Shown here: positions 63,453 through 64,000 of the stretch, in pieces
How the letters are laid out: the number at the start of each line of letters is the position of its first letter
Numbering within the stretch: position 1 is the first letter of the stretch
NCBI GenBank assembly: GCA_021730985.1
Contig: JAKFYI010000022.1
Location: forward strand, 101,008 to 165,007
Origin: Hyphomicrobiales bacterium
Lineage (GTDB): Bacteria; Pseudomonadota; Alphaproteobacteria; Rhizobiales; Xanthobacteraceae
DNA: 64,000 bases
Direction: 5' to 3'
Position numbers and translations under genes: made by a program
Notes under the pieces: generated by a model
The model's input: only the letters and a program-made list of their open reading frames with translations
Told to the model about the DNA's origin: nothing
The model's database searches: none

Positions 63453-63940
63453 CGCGGCTCCGGCGGCTGGTTCAGGCCGCGCATGCGCTCGGCGGCAAGC
63501 GCAATCGCCTCGACGATCTGGGCGTAGCCGGTGCAGCGGCAGATGTTGGCGGAGATCGCATCGACGATCTCGTCGCGCGTCGGCGCCGCATTCTTCAGCA
63601 GCAGCGCATGCGCGGCGAGGATCATGGCCGGCGTGCAATAGCCGCACTGCATGCCGTGGGTCTCGCAGAACGCGTCCTGCAGCGGCGATAGCTCGCCCGG
63701 TCCCGGCGTCAGCCCTTCGATGGTGGTGATGGCGTAACCGTCGGCCTGTACCGCGAACATCAGGCACGAGCGCGCGGGCTGACCGTCGATCAGCACCGTG
63801 CAGGCGCCGCACACACCATGCTCGCAGCCGGCGTGCGCGCCCGTCAGCAGCAGCTTGTCGCGCAGGCAGTCGAGCAGCGTGGTGCGCGGCTCGACCTCAA
63901 GCGCATGCTTTTGTTTGTTGACTTCAAGCTCGACGCGCAT
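63449..63940 (-). CDS. Molybdenum hydroxylase iron-sulfur subunit (CoxS-like)
   Basis: A 163-residue two-[2Fe-2S] protein. The plant-ferredoxin-type cluster uses Cys39, Cys44, Cys47 and Cys59 (AGCEHGVCGACTVLIDG, ARSCL). The second cluster uses Cys99, Cys102, Cys134 and Cys136 (QCGYCTPAM, ICRCTGY). It passes electrons from the molybdenum site to FAD. It is encoded just before the large subunit with a four-base overlap. The start MRVELEVNKQK at 63940 is preferred over a Met farther upstream in a neighbour's coding end. Confidence 0.96.
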   Translation of the reverse strand: MRVELEVNKQKHALEVEPRTTLLDCLRDKLLLTGAHAGCEHGVCGACTVLIDGQPARSCLMFAVQADGYAITTIEGLTPGPGELSPLQDAFCETHGMQCGYCTPAMILAAHALLLKNAAPTRDEIVDAISANICRCTGYAQIVEAIALAAERMRGLNQPPEPR

Positions 63941-64000
63941 GATCCGCCCTGTGTGCGTCCTTGTAGGCATCGGCGACCGCGCGCGCGGCAAGCGTGCGGG
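63924..64000 (-). CDS. C-terminal end of upstream gene, probably the FAD subunit (CoxM-like)
   Basis: On the minus strand a frame open from the window edge ends RTLAARAVADAYKDAHRADH and then ARRA before TGA at 63924-63926. It overlaps the iron-sulfur subunit start by 17 bases. Ala-rich helical ends like this are common in FAD-binding subunits of molybdenum hydroxylases, and the cluster otherwise lacks that subunit. Only 24 residues are visible, so the identity rests mainly on context. Confidence 0.45.
   Translation of the reverse strand, partial: RTLAARAVADAYKDAHRADHARRA

Noticed and set aside
61047..63940. Carbon monoxide dehydrogenase
   Set aside because: The subunits are CoxL/CoxS-like, but the large subunit lacks the AYRCSFR active-site loop needed for CO oxidation.

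Overview
The window looks like chromosomal DNA of a GC-rich alphaproteobacterium of the order Hyphomicrobiales, probably near Bradyrhizobium, Rhodopseudomonas or Pseudolabrys. This is an inference from protein style: urtABCDE joined to a urease cluster, a Ku/LigD repair pair, GGAAC/CGTT stress promoters, four Bug-type solute receptors, and short dispersed palindromic repeats of the kind common in these genomes. No rRNA, tRNA, CRISPR array, transposase, integrase or phage gene was recognised.

Layout. 1-5.5 kb: a liv-type ABC importer (receptor, livHMGF; livF runs off the left edge) facing a MarR regulator. 5.5-10 kb: a TAXI-TRAP importer with an amidase. 10.2-12.7 kb: a PaaG-like isomerase, a small membrane protein, and a DUF2218/PadR pair whose PadR has a His-rich YqjI-like N-terminus. 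13.4-26.1 kb: a nitrogen-acquisition block on the minus strand, urtABCDE-ureDA-(DUF4375)-ureBC, then ureEFG beyond two inserted opposite-strand genes (a cupin and a DUF2147 protein). An exact sigma-54 promoter match lies just upstream of urtA. 26.4-33.5 kb: DUF6494, an S10 peptidase, Ku and LigD, a carboxymuconolactone decarboxylase-like protein, a lone response regulator, and CsbD with divergent EcfG-type promoters.

33.5-43.2 kb: a stand-alone EutA-like ATPase with His-rich tails; a two-subunit ThDP decarboxylase and a VOC protein facing two tandem Bug receptors; a CoA ligase/thioesterase/oxidoreductase operon; and a cysteine-dioxygenase-family enzyme. 43.2-64 kb: a probable catabolic region for an unidentified, perhaps aromatic or N-heterocyclic, substrate: alpha/beta hydrolase, UbiD decarboxylase, amidohydrolase, a dihydroxyphthalate-decarboxylase-like protein, two more Bug receptors, a maleate-isomerase-family enzyme, an LLM flavin monooxygenase, an SsuABC-type importer, a DctPQM TRAP importer and a molybdenum hydroxylase (part of a third subunit gene at the right edge).

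Cross-cutting themes: palindromes or hairpins lie between receptor and permease genes in four import operons; at least three families of dispersed palindromic repeats are present, one copy of which forms an in-frame insert in the 5' part of ureF; and two divergent operons in the accessory part pair enzymes with orphan receptors. The most notable signals are the sigma-54 promoter of the urt-ure block, the ureF insertion, the YqjI-like regulator near urease, the divergent EcfG promoters, and the EutA-like/ThDP/Bug locus.
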